A program made the position numbers and the translations under genes. Below, piece by piece: positions 29,066 to 41,640 of a stretch of DNA of 64,000 nucleotides. Source of the stretch: Cornus controversa. Lineage: Eukaryota > Streptophyta > Magnoliopsida > Cornales > Cornaceae. Below the pieces are notes generated by a model, which did no database searches, had not been told where the DNA came from, and saw only the letters and a program-made list of their open reading frames with translations. Positions within the stretch are counted from its first letter, which is position 1, and every line of letters begins with the position of its first letter. Location: positions 2,183,001-2,247,000 of the forward strand of contig CM048845.1 in the NCBI GenBank assembly GCA_026545225.1, written 5' to 3'.

Positions 29066-31316
29066 AAGAACTTGAAATTTGATGATCAAGGTTTGAATTT
29101 GATTCAATCTCGTTAAGACAATTATCGCCCCGCAATGGTGTTCAACGGACCCTTGGTGACTGTCTCCAAAGATACAACAATCTTCCTCTCAATTAGGAGT
29201 AACACTTTAAACAAACTGAGCTTATGCGAACCACCTATTTGTTAGTACTCTCTTGGACTTGACTCTCCTGAACATAGAGAGAAGAAGAAGAAGTTTGATT
29301 AGCATACCTCTTCTCTCAAATGAAACTTGAATGACCTATTTATAGACATGATGGTACCCTTTCAAAAGTACTCAATTAGGCATGAGACATGTACTTTGGT
29401 GCTAAAGGTTGACAATTGCACTATTTCAACTTCAATCAACACTAATAATGTTTATTCGGTACTTAACAGACACTTTTGGTGTCTGTTTAGTCTACAATGT
29501 CTACGTAATTATTCCACTATTCAGGAATAGTTGTATCTCAACAATTTCAACATTAATAATTAACTAATACTAACTAACCATCAACAGAGTAGTTGTATCC
29601 CAAATATTAATTAATTAACGTTTAACTACATGTTTGTATATTGTACATGTAACATATAGCCATTCCTTCGAGCCTTGGTTATATTTCTATTAAACTCACT
29701 ATTTTCATTCATCTGAAAACAACCGTTTTTCTAATAATCCCCCACATGAATGAAAATTAACATCATTTGCAAAATAGACTTTGACTTACACTACGAGAGT
29801 ATAATTGGAAAGTTATTACATCAGGATAATTAGCTTTTGGACTTGAATCTTCCCTAGTGTAATACTATCGGATTTACTTGGCTAACTAGTGATATAAAGT
29901 CTTGAACTATTCACCCGTTTGTGTAAAACCAAACAATATTATACACACAACATCTTTCAGTACAAAGTTGGTTCTTTCGATTGTGTTCATTTTGGCCCTG
30001 AACAAATACAGGTATTCATGAGTGCTCTAGAGAACTTAACCTTCTCATTCTCATAGAAGCAACCCACTTCACACTCATATAGGTGATTCTCTATTAAGAG
30101 TATCCTGCCATATCCCACTCGGATTTCCAAGATATAGGAATCACTACAATCATTTACTTACCCTGATACGCTCGACAGGCAACACTATGTCATCATAGGA
30201 ATAGGTAGAAGATAAAATCTTCCAGTGTTACTGGTGAATCATTCAAAATTTCAGTTGCTCTTTGAATCTAGATCTTGGGATCTCCAGTCAGCTAGATAAG
30301 GTTTCCATTAAGGTGACTTGTTAGTTTTAGGCTTTAAGCTCATTCCCATCGATGACTTCTTCATTTACTCTCTAATTTTAACCTTTCACTCATGTGGATC
30401 CACTTAGTTATTCCTTTGATAAATATGCTCTATAGAGACTTCCCCTTTTGAGAGTAGTGAATTCTTGATATTAACAATCCCAAACCACAATCTTGTTTTG
30501 GTAGTAGAATATGTATGTAATCTTCTTATAGGAGCAGATATAATAAATAATGTATACTTATCACCCTCTCATTTAACTACCAAGTTGTAAATACTCTTTT
30601 GAATTGCAGATATCAAGTCATAGGCAATTTATTCTTAATATGACTCAATCATCTTAAGTGTCTCTAGCATACGTCACACTTAATTAGATTCCTTAGTCAT
30701 TTTAATGTATGAATCTTGCACACATTTTTATTTAACTTAGAACTTTGATTGTTCCATATAATTACTTCTTCACAAGAATGTAATATACTCTTTTGTTATG
30801 CAAATTTAGATTCTATCATTACTCTCTTATAGGAATTGAACCCCTCACATTTAAAATATTTCCTATAAGGTGTTTTATTCTCAATAAGAACCCCTACAAT
30901 CTTGTCTTACTCCAATTACAATTATTTGCATAACTTACAAATTAAATAGAGTACTTTTCCATCTCGTCACACAATGAAAAGACTTATTCATAAAACTAAA
31001 AGAAATAACTAGTAATATTACTATGGATACATAGTTATTACATTGTGTTTATATTGTAATTACGTCATATATCGCTTAGGTACTCTTGGGTACAACAGTC
31101 ATCATATTCATTTTGAGCATCCCTTCATTCAAGTACCCTCTACCTTTAAACACTTCATTCTTAGTTGGAACAAATCTATTTGAGATGAAGACTAATATGA
31201 ACTCATTCTTACTTAGTAAGCTTCCAGAAATCAGATTATTTTGAATATCTGGCACGTGAAGCACATTGTTTAGAATGAGTTCTTTTCCCGAGGTCATTAG
31301 GAGTTTAATCTTGCTT
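29066..31316 (-). mobile_element. Ty1/copia remnant (fossil)
   Basis: On the minus strand, 31316-31076 encodes a GAG-pre-integrase segment (LLMTSGKELILNNVLHVPDI, then NLISGSLLSKNEF). After a non-coding stretch of the kind found near the 3' end of such elements, an LTR-like segment lies at about 29745-29090 with a TATA-like TCTATAAATAG at about 29340. Most of pol is missing. Its right side is cut by the gypsy LTR at 31317. Confidence 0.65.
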
Positions 31317-33575
31317 TGTCACACCCCTATTTCTGACTCTCGAGAACCAAGGGTGAATAGTGAAAGTCCCACCCGGTTCACACTCATGAACTTCTCAATT
31401 CCAGAACTCAACTTCCTATGCATTTGAAATTTTAGAGTGATACTTAGTCCATTAGAAAAAGGATCCAAAAATATTCAATTTAAAAAATAAAAAAAACCAC
31501 GCTCAATTCCAATTTAAAATGAAGGAATTATGCCCAATCGTAATCACTCAACCTGTTACAACAACAAATTCACCACGTGATTATAATTATCATTCTTATC
31601 TCAATTCATCATCCACAACATACGTACATTCTCTGTACTATACAAAATATTGAAATGTCTCACACATACTTCACATGGTCCCAAACATATAAATTGAATC
31701 TAATAATCAATCGAATCCATAACACATAAACATTGAGATTCAATTATACACCATACATTGTATTCCTCAAAAGTTATATAAACCACAAGTGACAATTACA
31801 TTTGAGATTTAAAACGTCAAGATAAATCAAATGCAAATACAACATTTCCCAAGAGAACTATTCCACATGTCATATGCCGGCATGAAAAGCCATTTACATA
31901 GTCCATACACAAAATCCAAAAGTATGGCCAAAAATGCTACAAGGAGCTCCATTTGGACATTCATGTCCCGTTCGTTATCGGCGTTTTACTTTAAAGAGTT
32001 TGAGGAAAAAAGGGTAAGCAACTCAACGGCTCAGTAGGAATACCCCAACCCATCTAGGCATCGACCCGACACCGACTTACATGAATGTATGCCGCTACAC
32101 CACATGTCACGTTTAACAATCACTTGTTCATCCAACATAATGCAAATTTTATAATAAGTGCATTACATTCATATATCATGCTTAACAATTTAAAACATGT
32201 AAGCAACACGTTTTATATGTAAATATATTCTCACTCTCGGCCTTAATCCGATACCCGAACATGATTGGTCCACTCTAAGAACCATGTGACCTTGGGCCCC
32301 TTCGATAATAACCGTATGATTTTGACCATTCCAAAGGGTCACACAACCTTAGTAATACATTGGTTTATCAAAATGTGAGTGGACAACTCCGAGACTCACT
32401 AGTTATGGACATAATCCGATTCTCTAGGCTTTAGCCTTGGTATAACGAGACCGCTCCGAGGGCCATACCTAGTGGATGATTGTACCACTTTCGTGACACG
32501 ATTGGACCCCTCCGAATTCCCATGCACATCCCTGTTACACCATTTTTCCAGCATCCTCTTATATATGCAATATAGACATATATTACACATAGCGCATCGT
32601 TTCATGCTTTTCAAATGCTCATTCATGGTATAATCATTTCTAGTATACATTCACATTACACTAACAATATATAGCCATATATATATTTCATCCTTGCATA
32701 TAAATCACGTATGCACACAATCTAGAACATAAATAGTCATGCTCTCAATTTCCACATATAGCACATACTTGGTCCACACATCATATATATTATAACATAT
32801 AATTAGTTAACATATAAGGATCAAAGAAAAGTGGGTAAACATACTACCATAGCCCCTACAACCTTCACATACATGCTAACTCATCTTCAACCTCTCCAAA
32901 CCCACCCAAATCCTAGAATCGATGGATAAGTAAGAAAAGATACCCCTACCTCGAATTTGGAAGCTTTCTAAGCAATCTCCAAGAATTTCACCGAAGTCTA
33001 TCTTTTCGAAACGCGAGTTTGTTCGATTCAAACCGACACCCTAATCGCTCTCTACGCATTGTCCTTCTTCGACGAGTATCAAATCCAAGCCGAATGCACC
33101 CGAAAAGTAGATAGAAGGTAGAGAGATGGAATGGGAAGGAGAAGAGAGAGAAAGTGGCATGAGAAATGAGCTAGGATCTCTCAGCCCTTGATATTTATAA
33201 CATTTAGGGCACGAAATGACTAAAACACCCCGGGCCACTTAACGTACCCTCCCGACCTCTGTTTTCGATTTCGAAAGTTCCTATGGACTCGAAATCACTT
33301 CCTTAACTCTCTAAAAATTTCATCTAGGCCAAAACCAAAAATAATTATCTTTTAAAAAAATTCCAGATTCCCGAACAGCATCTTGGGCCCCATTTGACTA
33401 AAAAGTCAAACTTCTCCAATTGTTTCCAAAACTTCCCAAAACCTCTATACAAGTTTCCAAATATGTTTTCCGCACTTAAAACATGCTAAACATCATTCAA
33501 AATGCACTTATGACAATTATGATGATTAAAATAAAAATTGACTAAAATTGATCACGGTCTCTATACTACCCACCA
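31317..33575 (-). mobile_element. Ty3/gypsy (Tekay/Del-like) LTR, probably solo (fossil)
   Basis: The minus strand ends in GGGGTGTGACA at 31317, the usual 3' end of chromovirus LTRs. It has a TATA-like GTTATAAATATC near 33200, followed by a pyrimidine-rich transcribed leader. No primer-binding site or internal region follows. It lies directly against copia coding sequence, as expected for a nested insertion. The left end (on the minus strand) is approximate, and no target duplication could be confirmed. Confidence 0.6.
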
Positions 33576-33585
33576 TTAGAGCTAC

Positions 33586-35900
33586 AACTCAGGCGAGTTA
33601 GGCGGGCTGGAGACTTAACTTGGGCTCAACCCTAAGTATAAAATGTACAACCCAAACCCAAACTGAACTCGACCATGAACCTGACCATGTGAACCCGAGC
33701 TCAACCCATTATTAAATTTCTAATTTCAAGTTGAACTCGGAATGGCAATTTCGGGTTACATTTTCGGGTTCAATTCCAGTTGATGTTAAAAAAAATTAAA
33801 AAACCTTAACAATTCTAGATTTTTGGCCTGAATATGTTCTCTTACTTTTTTTTATACAAAACCAATAAAAAAAATTGATTAAAAAAAATAAAAAACATAT
33901 TGACATGACATAATATTAGATCAAAAGCTTACAAGTTTATTACATCACCATGTCCATATAAAAAATAAACACAAAAGCTAAATTAGTCCAAAGTCACATA
34001 ACAAGCCATCTTAAAGTCATAAACCAGCATTAATAACATTACAAAACAACTAAAAAGAAACATCAAAATTAACATCAGATCATCAAATCATCTATCCTCC
34101 TAGTTCCTGCAAAAGGAACATAACAATATCAAGATATGAAGAAGATGTAAAAAAAATGACATATATAAAATATTTATCAAAATTAATACTACCTCTTAAT
34201 TTTAGTAGATGATTCTCCCTCTCCAATGGTGCAAGCTCCAACTTTTTTCACCAAACCTATATAAATATAAAGGATAAATTGAATCATTAATGTGTCCAAG
34301 TCATGAACTTTTTTGCAAAATAGAATATAACACAAAGTCTAAATTGCCAAAATGAGAATTGATTAAACTATTTTAATTGTTTGGCTTTTAATATAACATC
34401 ACTTTAATAACAGTTCACTGTTTGGTTATTAATAAGGCATCACTTTAATAATAGTGCATAAAACAAAGCGTAAAAAATAAATAAATAAGTGCATATTCAG
34501 TTTTGATACAAAAAATAGTGCATAAAAATACAAAAAATAAAAGATTAATACCTTTCTCCAAATCTTCGAGTTCATCTAGTTTTTCTTCTATCTCAACAGG
34601 CATTGAACTCCTCAACGAATCTTAGACACAAATCAAACACTCGACAATTCGAGGAGTTAAAGAAATATGAGACAAGTCAAGTACTCAACTCCCAGTGCTA
34701 AAAGCCGATTCCGAAGCCACGGTTGAAATAGAAATTGCCAAAATGTCTCGAGCCATACTTGAAAGAACACGATATAAAGAGGTTTTTACTTTCGACCACT
34801 CCACTATGTCAAAATTTGTTGATTCATCTTTAACTTCAACGACATCTTGCAAATAACGTTTCAAGTCGGACTAAATCACCTCGATTTGCTCAACTTTCAA
34901 ATATTTACGCCAATTCCTCTTATTCTCATCAAGAATACTATCTTCCCCCTCCATGTCATCCATTTCAACATCAACAATCCTTTTAGGTGACTCAATATAT
35001 TTCTCTAACTCAATTAATGCCTAACTTTAATAAAGACGATCCATAACGTCTTTTATCTTCCCAATCAACTCTTCAACCTTGCTACTCAAATAAAAAGATG
35101 CAAAACAATATTTTACATACCCTAACTTGTAACGAGAATCTAACACCACTACTATGATTAACAAAATATTAATTTTGTCAATGTTGCAATACTTTTCGAA
35201 CTTCTCTATCACTTTTTTGGTCATAGCACTAAAGAAAATACTTTCACTTTTTGACCACTTTTGCAACAAAGTTTGGATTCCACTCACTTCTTGAAAATAA
35301 GAGTTAGAAGTGATATATTTAGACCCCGATACACGCTTTGTGATAACATAAAAGCGCTCCAAGAACTTGTGTAAATTCTTTATTGTCAATCAATCTGTTT
35401 CGGTTGGAGGACCATACTTAAGTTCATGTGAAAAATTTATATCTTACTCCTCCAACAGTTCAAAAACTTTTTGATACTCAAGAGCTGCACCAAGCATAAA
35501 ATAAGTTGAATTACATCGTATTTGCACATCTAAACACACTGATCTTTTAGATTTAATCTTCTCCACCCCAGAACACTTATTAAAAGTTTGCAAACGAGAA
35601 GAACTCTTAACATACTTTACACAATCACGAATGCGAACGATGAAATTACTCACTTTTTCAATTCCATCCTTCACTATCAAATTCAAGATATGTGCAAAAC
35701 ACCTTATATGAAACATATTACCCTCCAACAACAACCCATTGCACTTATTAAACCTCCTCTTCAAAGATAAAGTTGTCACATTATTAGAGCTTGCATTGTT
35801 GATAGTTAAAGTGCAAAGTTTCTCAATTCCCCACTCTAACAAGCAAGTTTCAATATATCTCTACAAGTATGTATTTAATAAATACAAGCACATTGAATTT
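33586..35900 (-). mobile_element. Decayed autonomous-type hAT transposon with transposase remains
   Basis: The minus strand reads, from the right, a hAT transposase core (TLTINNASSNNVTTLSLKRR, HIRCFAHILNLIVKDGIEKV). It continues with a central segment (VLDSRYKLGYVKYCFASFY) and the C-terminal dimerisation domain near 34830-34600 (VLSSMARDILAISISTVASE, SAFSTGSWVLD). The family is RICESLEEPER/Ac-like. The N-terminal BED zinc finger was not found, and several stops and frame shifts separate the parts. The left side contains AAATTTCGGGTT-type words like other hAT subterminal regions here. I could not define termini or the target duplication. Confidence 0.85.
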
Positions 35901-35999
35901 ATATATATATAAATTTACTGCACAGAAATCACGTATGCACATTTATAATAAAACATACGTAAATTAAATATATGTGAATAGGAGAAGAGAGCAAGTATC

Positions 36000-37630
36000 A
36001 ACTTGCCTCAGGTTTATTATCCGGAAGCCTGTACTATCCATAGCTGATTCAGAAATCCAAAACCCACAATTTTGGCCTGTCCAATGTCAATGCCAAGCCC
36101 ATAAAATCAATTCATTTCTTTTTAAACTGATATTGGGTCTATTTTGAATTTTCGACCTAGTCCAGTTTAACAAATCCAAATCAATTAGACAAGCCCATCA
36201 AATGAAGAAACCCAAGTTGATCCCTTTAACTAACCCATGGAAAGTCAAACAGAGCCCAGTTAGAATTCAATCCAAATATGATCAATTTGAGCCCAAGCAA
36301 TCTAACCCAAAGCCCACAACTTGAGTCCAATCTTCAATAATTTCTTACTCTCACAATAGTCCAAATACAAACCAGCACCACCAAATATTCAACCCATAAT
36401 TAACATCACCACCACCAACCCAGCACACCTACTGTTACCATCACATACCAAAACCACAGCCATGAAGCATGATAATTTACCACTTCTTATTAGCATCAAT
36501 AACACTACCAACCATTTCAAGAGGAAAAAGAATTCCTTCCATCTTTACTATCTGTAGTGCTCACACACACACACACACACACACACACATCAATATTCAT
36601 GTGCCAAAGATCCTGAACCCATGAGCCCACCATGATTAGCCACCGTGGACCAAACAGCCCACTGTCGTGCCCCGACGGCTGTACCAAAAGTGTCTCCATT
36701 AACCCACAACACCATCATCAAGCTGTCGTAACCCACTACTTCGGCACCATCATCTTCCTCAGCCAAGACCCCCAAAAGCTAGCAGCCGACCACCTCACAA
36801 CGGCCAGCCCCAACAGCCGTAATCACCATCAAACTCCACCTCCAAGGGTTGCTCAAGCCGAACGTTTGTGAAAACCCATCAAAGCCATGTCTGCACCACA
36901 GCGAATCACCAAATTGAGCCCAAACCAGCCACTTTCAGCACCTTCAACCCACACAAACATTAACCCACTGGTCCACACAGTAGAAGACCCAAACCGTGAG
37001 CCACATGCCTTGCCGGCACCACCAGCCGACAGCCCACCTTGAGCCGAGCCATCCTAGCGCGAGCACCACTCCTCCATCGCTGGAACGGCCACCCAAAACG
37101 GGCTGCCCGAACCCATGTCGGTGCCACCTCCAGCCACCTTCAGCAGTCCAAGGAAGCCACATGGCTGCCCAACAACAACCACCCTTCTCGGCAGCCTCTC
37201 CTTCTCTCTAGAACTGTTTCTCTCTCTATATCTTTTTTCTCTCTCCTCTACGTTTTCTCTCTTTTTTATTTTATTTTTTTAGAGATTCTAATAAAATCCA
37301 CAAGAAACCAAAGAGAAAACAATAATAAATAAATAAAAATACACTTAGCCCATATTAAAATACACTTAATCTAATACTTAAACAATTATACTCCAACTTG
37401 AACTTAAAATTTTAATCTAAACTCTCTCTAGTCCAATCAGAATTTATAAAATTTTAAAAAAATAAAAAAATAAAAGTATGGTCCAATAACATAAATAAAG
37501 CAACATAAAACATTTAGCACAATTTAAACAAGTAAAACATTTAATATTTAAAACACTGAATTAACTATTTAAACAATTAGAAAAAAAATCTAAATTAAAA
37601 TTACATAACTTCAAAATTACAGGTATTACA
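36000..37630 (-). mobile_element. LTR of the TGTAATACC family (fossil, minus orientation)
   Basis: On the minus strand the sequence starts TGTAATACCTGTAATTTTGA at 37630, closely like the start of the plus-strand LTR at 54449. It continues through AT-rich sequence to a GC-rich leader-like segment (about 37200-36600), where accidental open frames arise. The lower boundary near 36000 is approximate. It lies only about 170 bp beyond the importin pseudogene stop. Confidence 0.55.
36562..36589. repeat. (CA)n microsatellite
   Basis: Perfect CA dinucleotide run of about 14 units. Confidence 0.95.
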
Positions 37631-40415
37631 AAGATTGTGATTTATGATGATGCAAATGGTAAAATTTGAAGAGGTACAATCTAATACCAATAAGAGTGAA
37701 ATTTACTCGCAACAATCATATGAATACCTGGACGAGAACAACCTTCATTCATCCCAACTTTAAAATGAATGAAAGAAACGATCCTCTCTGAAAATGAGCT
37801 CATAGGTGAAGAAATCTAGCAAAGAATATACTAGTGTACCAGCATTCTAGATCAGGGGCAATTGCAGCTAGGGCATTAGCATGTGTAGGCGGTAGGTTGC
37901 TCAGAATCGGTTGCATTTGATGTCCACAAAGAGAGATCAAATGGGAGAAGGCTCTACCTATTTGAGATTTGACTTCTGGAGCATCAACAGGTGATAAGGC
38001 AAATTGGGCAAAAAGATGGACCAAGTCTGGAACTAGGGACTAGATCTGTCTTCCACATAAAATGAAAGGAAAATTAAATTTTGAACAAAGAATAAAGCTA
38101 ATAAAGAAATGAGCAATCACAAGAAAAGAAAGTCAAGAACGTCAATTTTTGGTGGAAAAATATAGAAAATTAAAAAAGAATGACACTAAAAGACCACTTT
38201 GTAAAGTTCAAACAAAGACTATGTCAAGTCACTTTCACTTCAATGAGATGGAAGGAATGCAAACCTGGGGATTCGATGCCAAAACAAGATTGCAGACATA
38301 GTCATAGACAGCCATGGACTCCTCATGATCTTTCAATGGAAGAACTTTCAAGAAAACAGGAAGGACCTGAGAAAAAAAAAGCACGCCATCAGAATTGAGG
38401 TAATGGAGAACACAAAAGCATGAGAAGGGACCAGATGATAAACCTTATTCAAGGGGATGGACTCGGGGTACATCTTTATCATCCTTGCCACTGCACCAAC
38501 TGCTTTGTCCCTCGCTGCATCATCTGGCTCAGATTCCCCAAACAGAGGATAAAATGCATGCAATAAATCGCCATAGTGTCTGACACAAATGTAAGGAAAA
38601 TGCTCCAAAAGAACAAATGGAAGATCATAAGATAGACTTCAAAGTCAAACTAGTTAAAAGCAACAGAAATCTAAAAAAGATTCATCATAAAAAATGCACT
38701 CACATGAAACACAAAAGCTCCACCATAAATGGAAGGGGTAATAGAATTATCAGAAAGGCAAACAGAAAAAGTGAAACAGAAAAATAATTGCATAGAGAAG
38801 GATACTTCAGAGTAATCTCGCCACCATTTTTGCACAACTCTACAGCACAAAATGCAGCATTCCTCCTATTTATTGCATTTGGTGAAGCTAATTCTTTGAG
38901 TACTAAGGGCATCACGGCCTGAAACATGAGACAATTTCTCAGAAATTAACTGCATATATAATAGAAGCCGCTAAAAAATTAAGTACACAGTTCGTTTCTC
39001 AGAAATTAACTGCATATATAATAGAAGCTGCTAAAAATTTTAAATAAACAGTTCAATTTAATAACTTACATCAATATAGTCTGCAATTGGAGTGCCCATA
39101 TCCTGAGCAACTTTTGCCAGGCATGCAACCACCATTGTCCGATCTTGTGGTGAGCGTGATGCTTTCTGCAGTTGCAAATTATAAGCACTTGAAATATTAA
39201 AATTAAGAACCAAAGGCTAGAGATTGAGAAAGTGTCGTATCAGTAGCAATTGCTAACCCACCGCATATTTCATTAAAAGTTCAAACAGCTTTGCGAAGAT
39301 GGGTGCAAAATGACAACCCATGGACTTCGCAAATGCAGGAAGGAGGTCAGAAACTGCATCCATAAGTACATCATGTTCAACATCTTCATCATCATCATCA
39401 TCATCCCTATCAGATTCGACCTACAGACAATCTCCTTTCTGACAAGCTGCTTCCTCCCTTAGCAATACCAAAGTAGCCTCAACAATCCGAGGCATATCTG
39501 AAATCATATGACATTTGAAATCAGATTACACTTTTATTAGTAATTACACCACAACATTTATTTCAACAGATGAAAAAATGAAACCAACAGAATTTATACT
39601 TACATGGCTGAACTGCCATGTATCCAATATCCTTGATAATGTCAGTTGTATTCATACAAGCTTGAGCAACAACTTCTTTGTTATCATCTTCAGTCATGGT
39701 CTTAATATAAATATTCATCACAGTATCCGCAATTGCAAAGAGTTACTGTTTTCATATATAATTGAATACAGCCTTGAAAGCGTCACAAATAACATTTAAA
39801 CTGTCACTACCAAGTCATGATCATACCTAGAACTTCTTTCGCCTTTGATGGCCCGTCCTGCAAAAATGACGAGCAAAACCAATACCATATTAGCATCACA
39901 TCCAGCTATACAAGGCAACTTATCAAACCCAAATAGTAGCAGTAATTATCTGCTGATGGCTTTGGATAGTGGAATATTTTAACATTCATCAATCTTAAAA
40001 AAAAAAAATACAAGTTCAAAAATCAGGTGATCGAAATTCTCACCTAAAATATTAAAATAACAGAAACCGCAAAAATAAATTAAAAGATTTCATCATTCTC
40101 ACAATGTAGAAAACTTTATTTTAAAAATAATAATAATAATAAGGCAAGAGGAAATACTGAGGGGCTGATGAACACTCACATTCTGACCTTGAAAGACTGC
40201 TTGTGCAGCTGTCAAAATATCTGCAACAACAGATCAGTTAATACAAGTACCACATAACTTGAGAGGACACTGACTCAATATAATGTGTGATTAATTATGA
40301 TTAAGAGTTTAAGAATAGCCACTTTATCACTTAGTGCCAAAGATTAGCACGGTATCCAGTCTACCCCTCCTAACAAACTTGATTAGCGGGGATTAATGTT
40401 GGATAATGATTACTT

Positions 40416-40650
40416 ATGATTAAATGTCTGGGGCTGAATGACCCGGACAAACGCAAGGTGGTGAAGTTAGCATTGGAAAAGTGGAATGCTCGGGTAGTGT
40501 GGCTTCAGGAATCTAAGCTTGCTTCTTCATCAGACCGGATCGTGCGGAACTTGTGGGGAAGTAGGTTTGTGGAGTGGGAGGCTCTAGATGCGGTTGGATT
40601 GGCGGGTGGAATCCTCATTCTGTAGGATAAAAGATGGGTCTCAAATTAGG
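40416..40650 (+). mobile_element. L1-type LINE endonuclease fragment
   Basis: Codes for LGLNDPDKRKVVKLALEKWN, ARVVWLQESKLASSSD and a following LWGSRFVEWEALDAVGLAGG, the N-terminal endonuclease of plant L1 elements (the NxRGLN start and LQExK motif). Only about 75 residues remain. It lies in the giant intron 11 of the importin pseudogene, opposite to that gene. Confidence 0.85.
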
Positions 40651-41640
40651 AAGCACAGACACACCAAAAAGGGCGAAGAATCCGTGTCGAACACGAACAC
40701 ACGTTAGACATGCCCCGACACGTGTCGGACACACCAAAAACCATGTATGATTTTTTTTTTAAAAAAAATTTCGGACACGGCGCGAACACTCCATGGCACA
40801 CGTCCAACATGCCATTGATTAGTGTCTGACATGCGTGTCTTGTTTTTAGGAGTATTAAAGAAATTTTTTGAAAAAAAATTGGATTAAAGTGTAAATACGA
40901 GGACTTATTTAATAACTTTTAATAATATAATGGTTATTAAATAATAACTTAAAATTTTTAGACATATAAAACAATTTTATGTTACATAATTAGATATTTA
41001 CTTATACTTTGGTTCAAACTTCAAACTCTTGGCTCTTGCACCAACTTTGGGTCTCCTTTTCGCAAGTTCAACCAAATTTTGCTGCAGCCTGTTGTCTTGC
41101 CATCGAACATCTACTGCTCTCTCTAGGTCAGTCTCTCTCTCTCTCTCTCTCCTCTTCCTCCTCTCTTCTTCTTCTTCTTCTTCTTCCTCTTTTCTTTCTT
41201 CTTCTTCTTCTTCACAAACCCTATATACTTCTTTTTTTTCTTTTGTCAACAAACTTTTTTCTCTCTTTTTCCTTTTTCTTCTTCACAAACCTTTATGTTT
41301 AACTAAACCCTTATTCTTTTTCAAAACCCTAATCCTCTGTTACATTGTTTTTCTTCTTTCTTAACCATCTTTCTATCTCTCTCTTTTTTCCAACAAAACA
41401 AAAATTCTAGAAAGGTTGCTTTAAAATTAAACTAGAGTCCATTCCATCTCTTCATCTTTGTTCTTTTTTCCTCCTTTCTCTTGTTGTATAAATACTACCT
41501 TTTGCTTGATTTTGTGTTTGGAATGGTTGTGAAGTTGTAAGATTATGAACTAGTGGCACATTAGTGGTTTACAGGCTTTCTAATGATTCTTTTGTATTTG
41601 GAGGACTAAATTAGTTGTAATGATGATTAATGATGTTGAA
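40651..41640. other. Intron 11 filler with CT/TTC low-complexity tract
   Basis: CACGTGTCGGACACG-type palindromic words at 40690-40830 resemble the TCGGACA wording of the 15354-17810 duplication. A pyrimidine tract of CT and TTC repeats at about 41130-41225 gives false open frames. No gene recognised. Confidence 0.5.

Noticed and set aside
36944-37332. Several open frames in the GC-rich part of the 36-37.6 kb LTR
   Set aside because: Frames occur on both strands of a GC-rich LTR leader, and none shows a known domain.
41009-41364. Ser/Leu-rich open frames at the CT/TTC tract
   Set aside because: Low-complexity pyrimidine repeats produce them in two frames at once.
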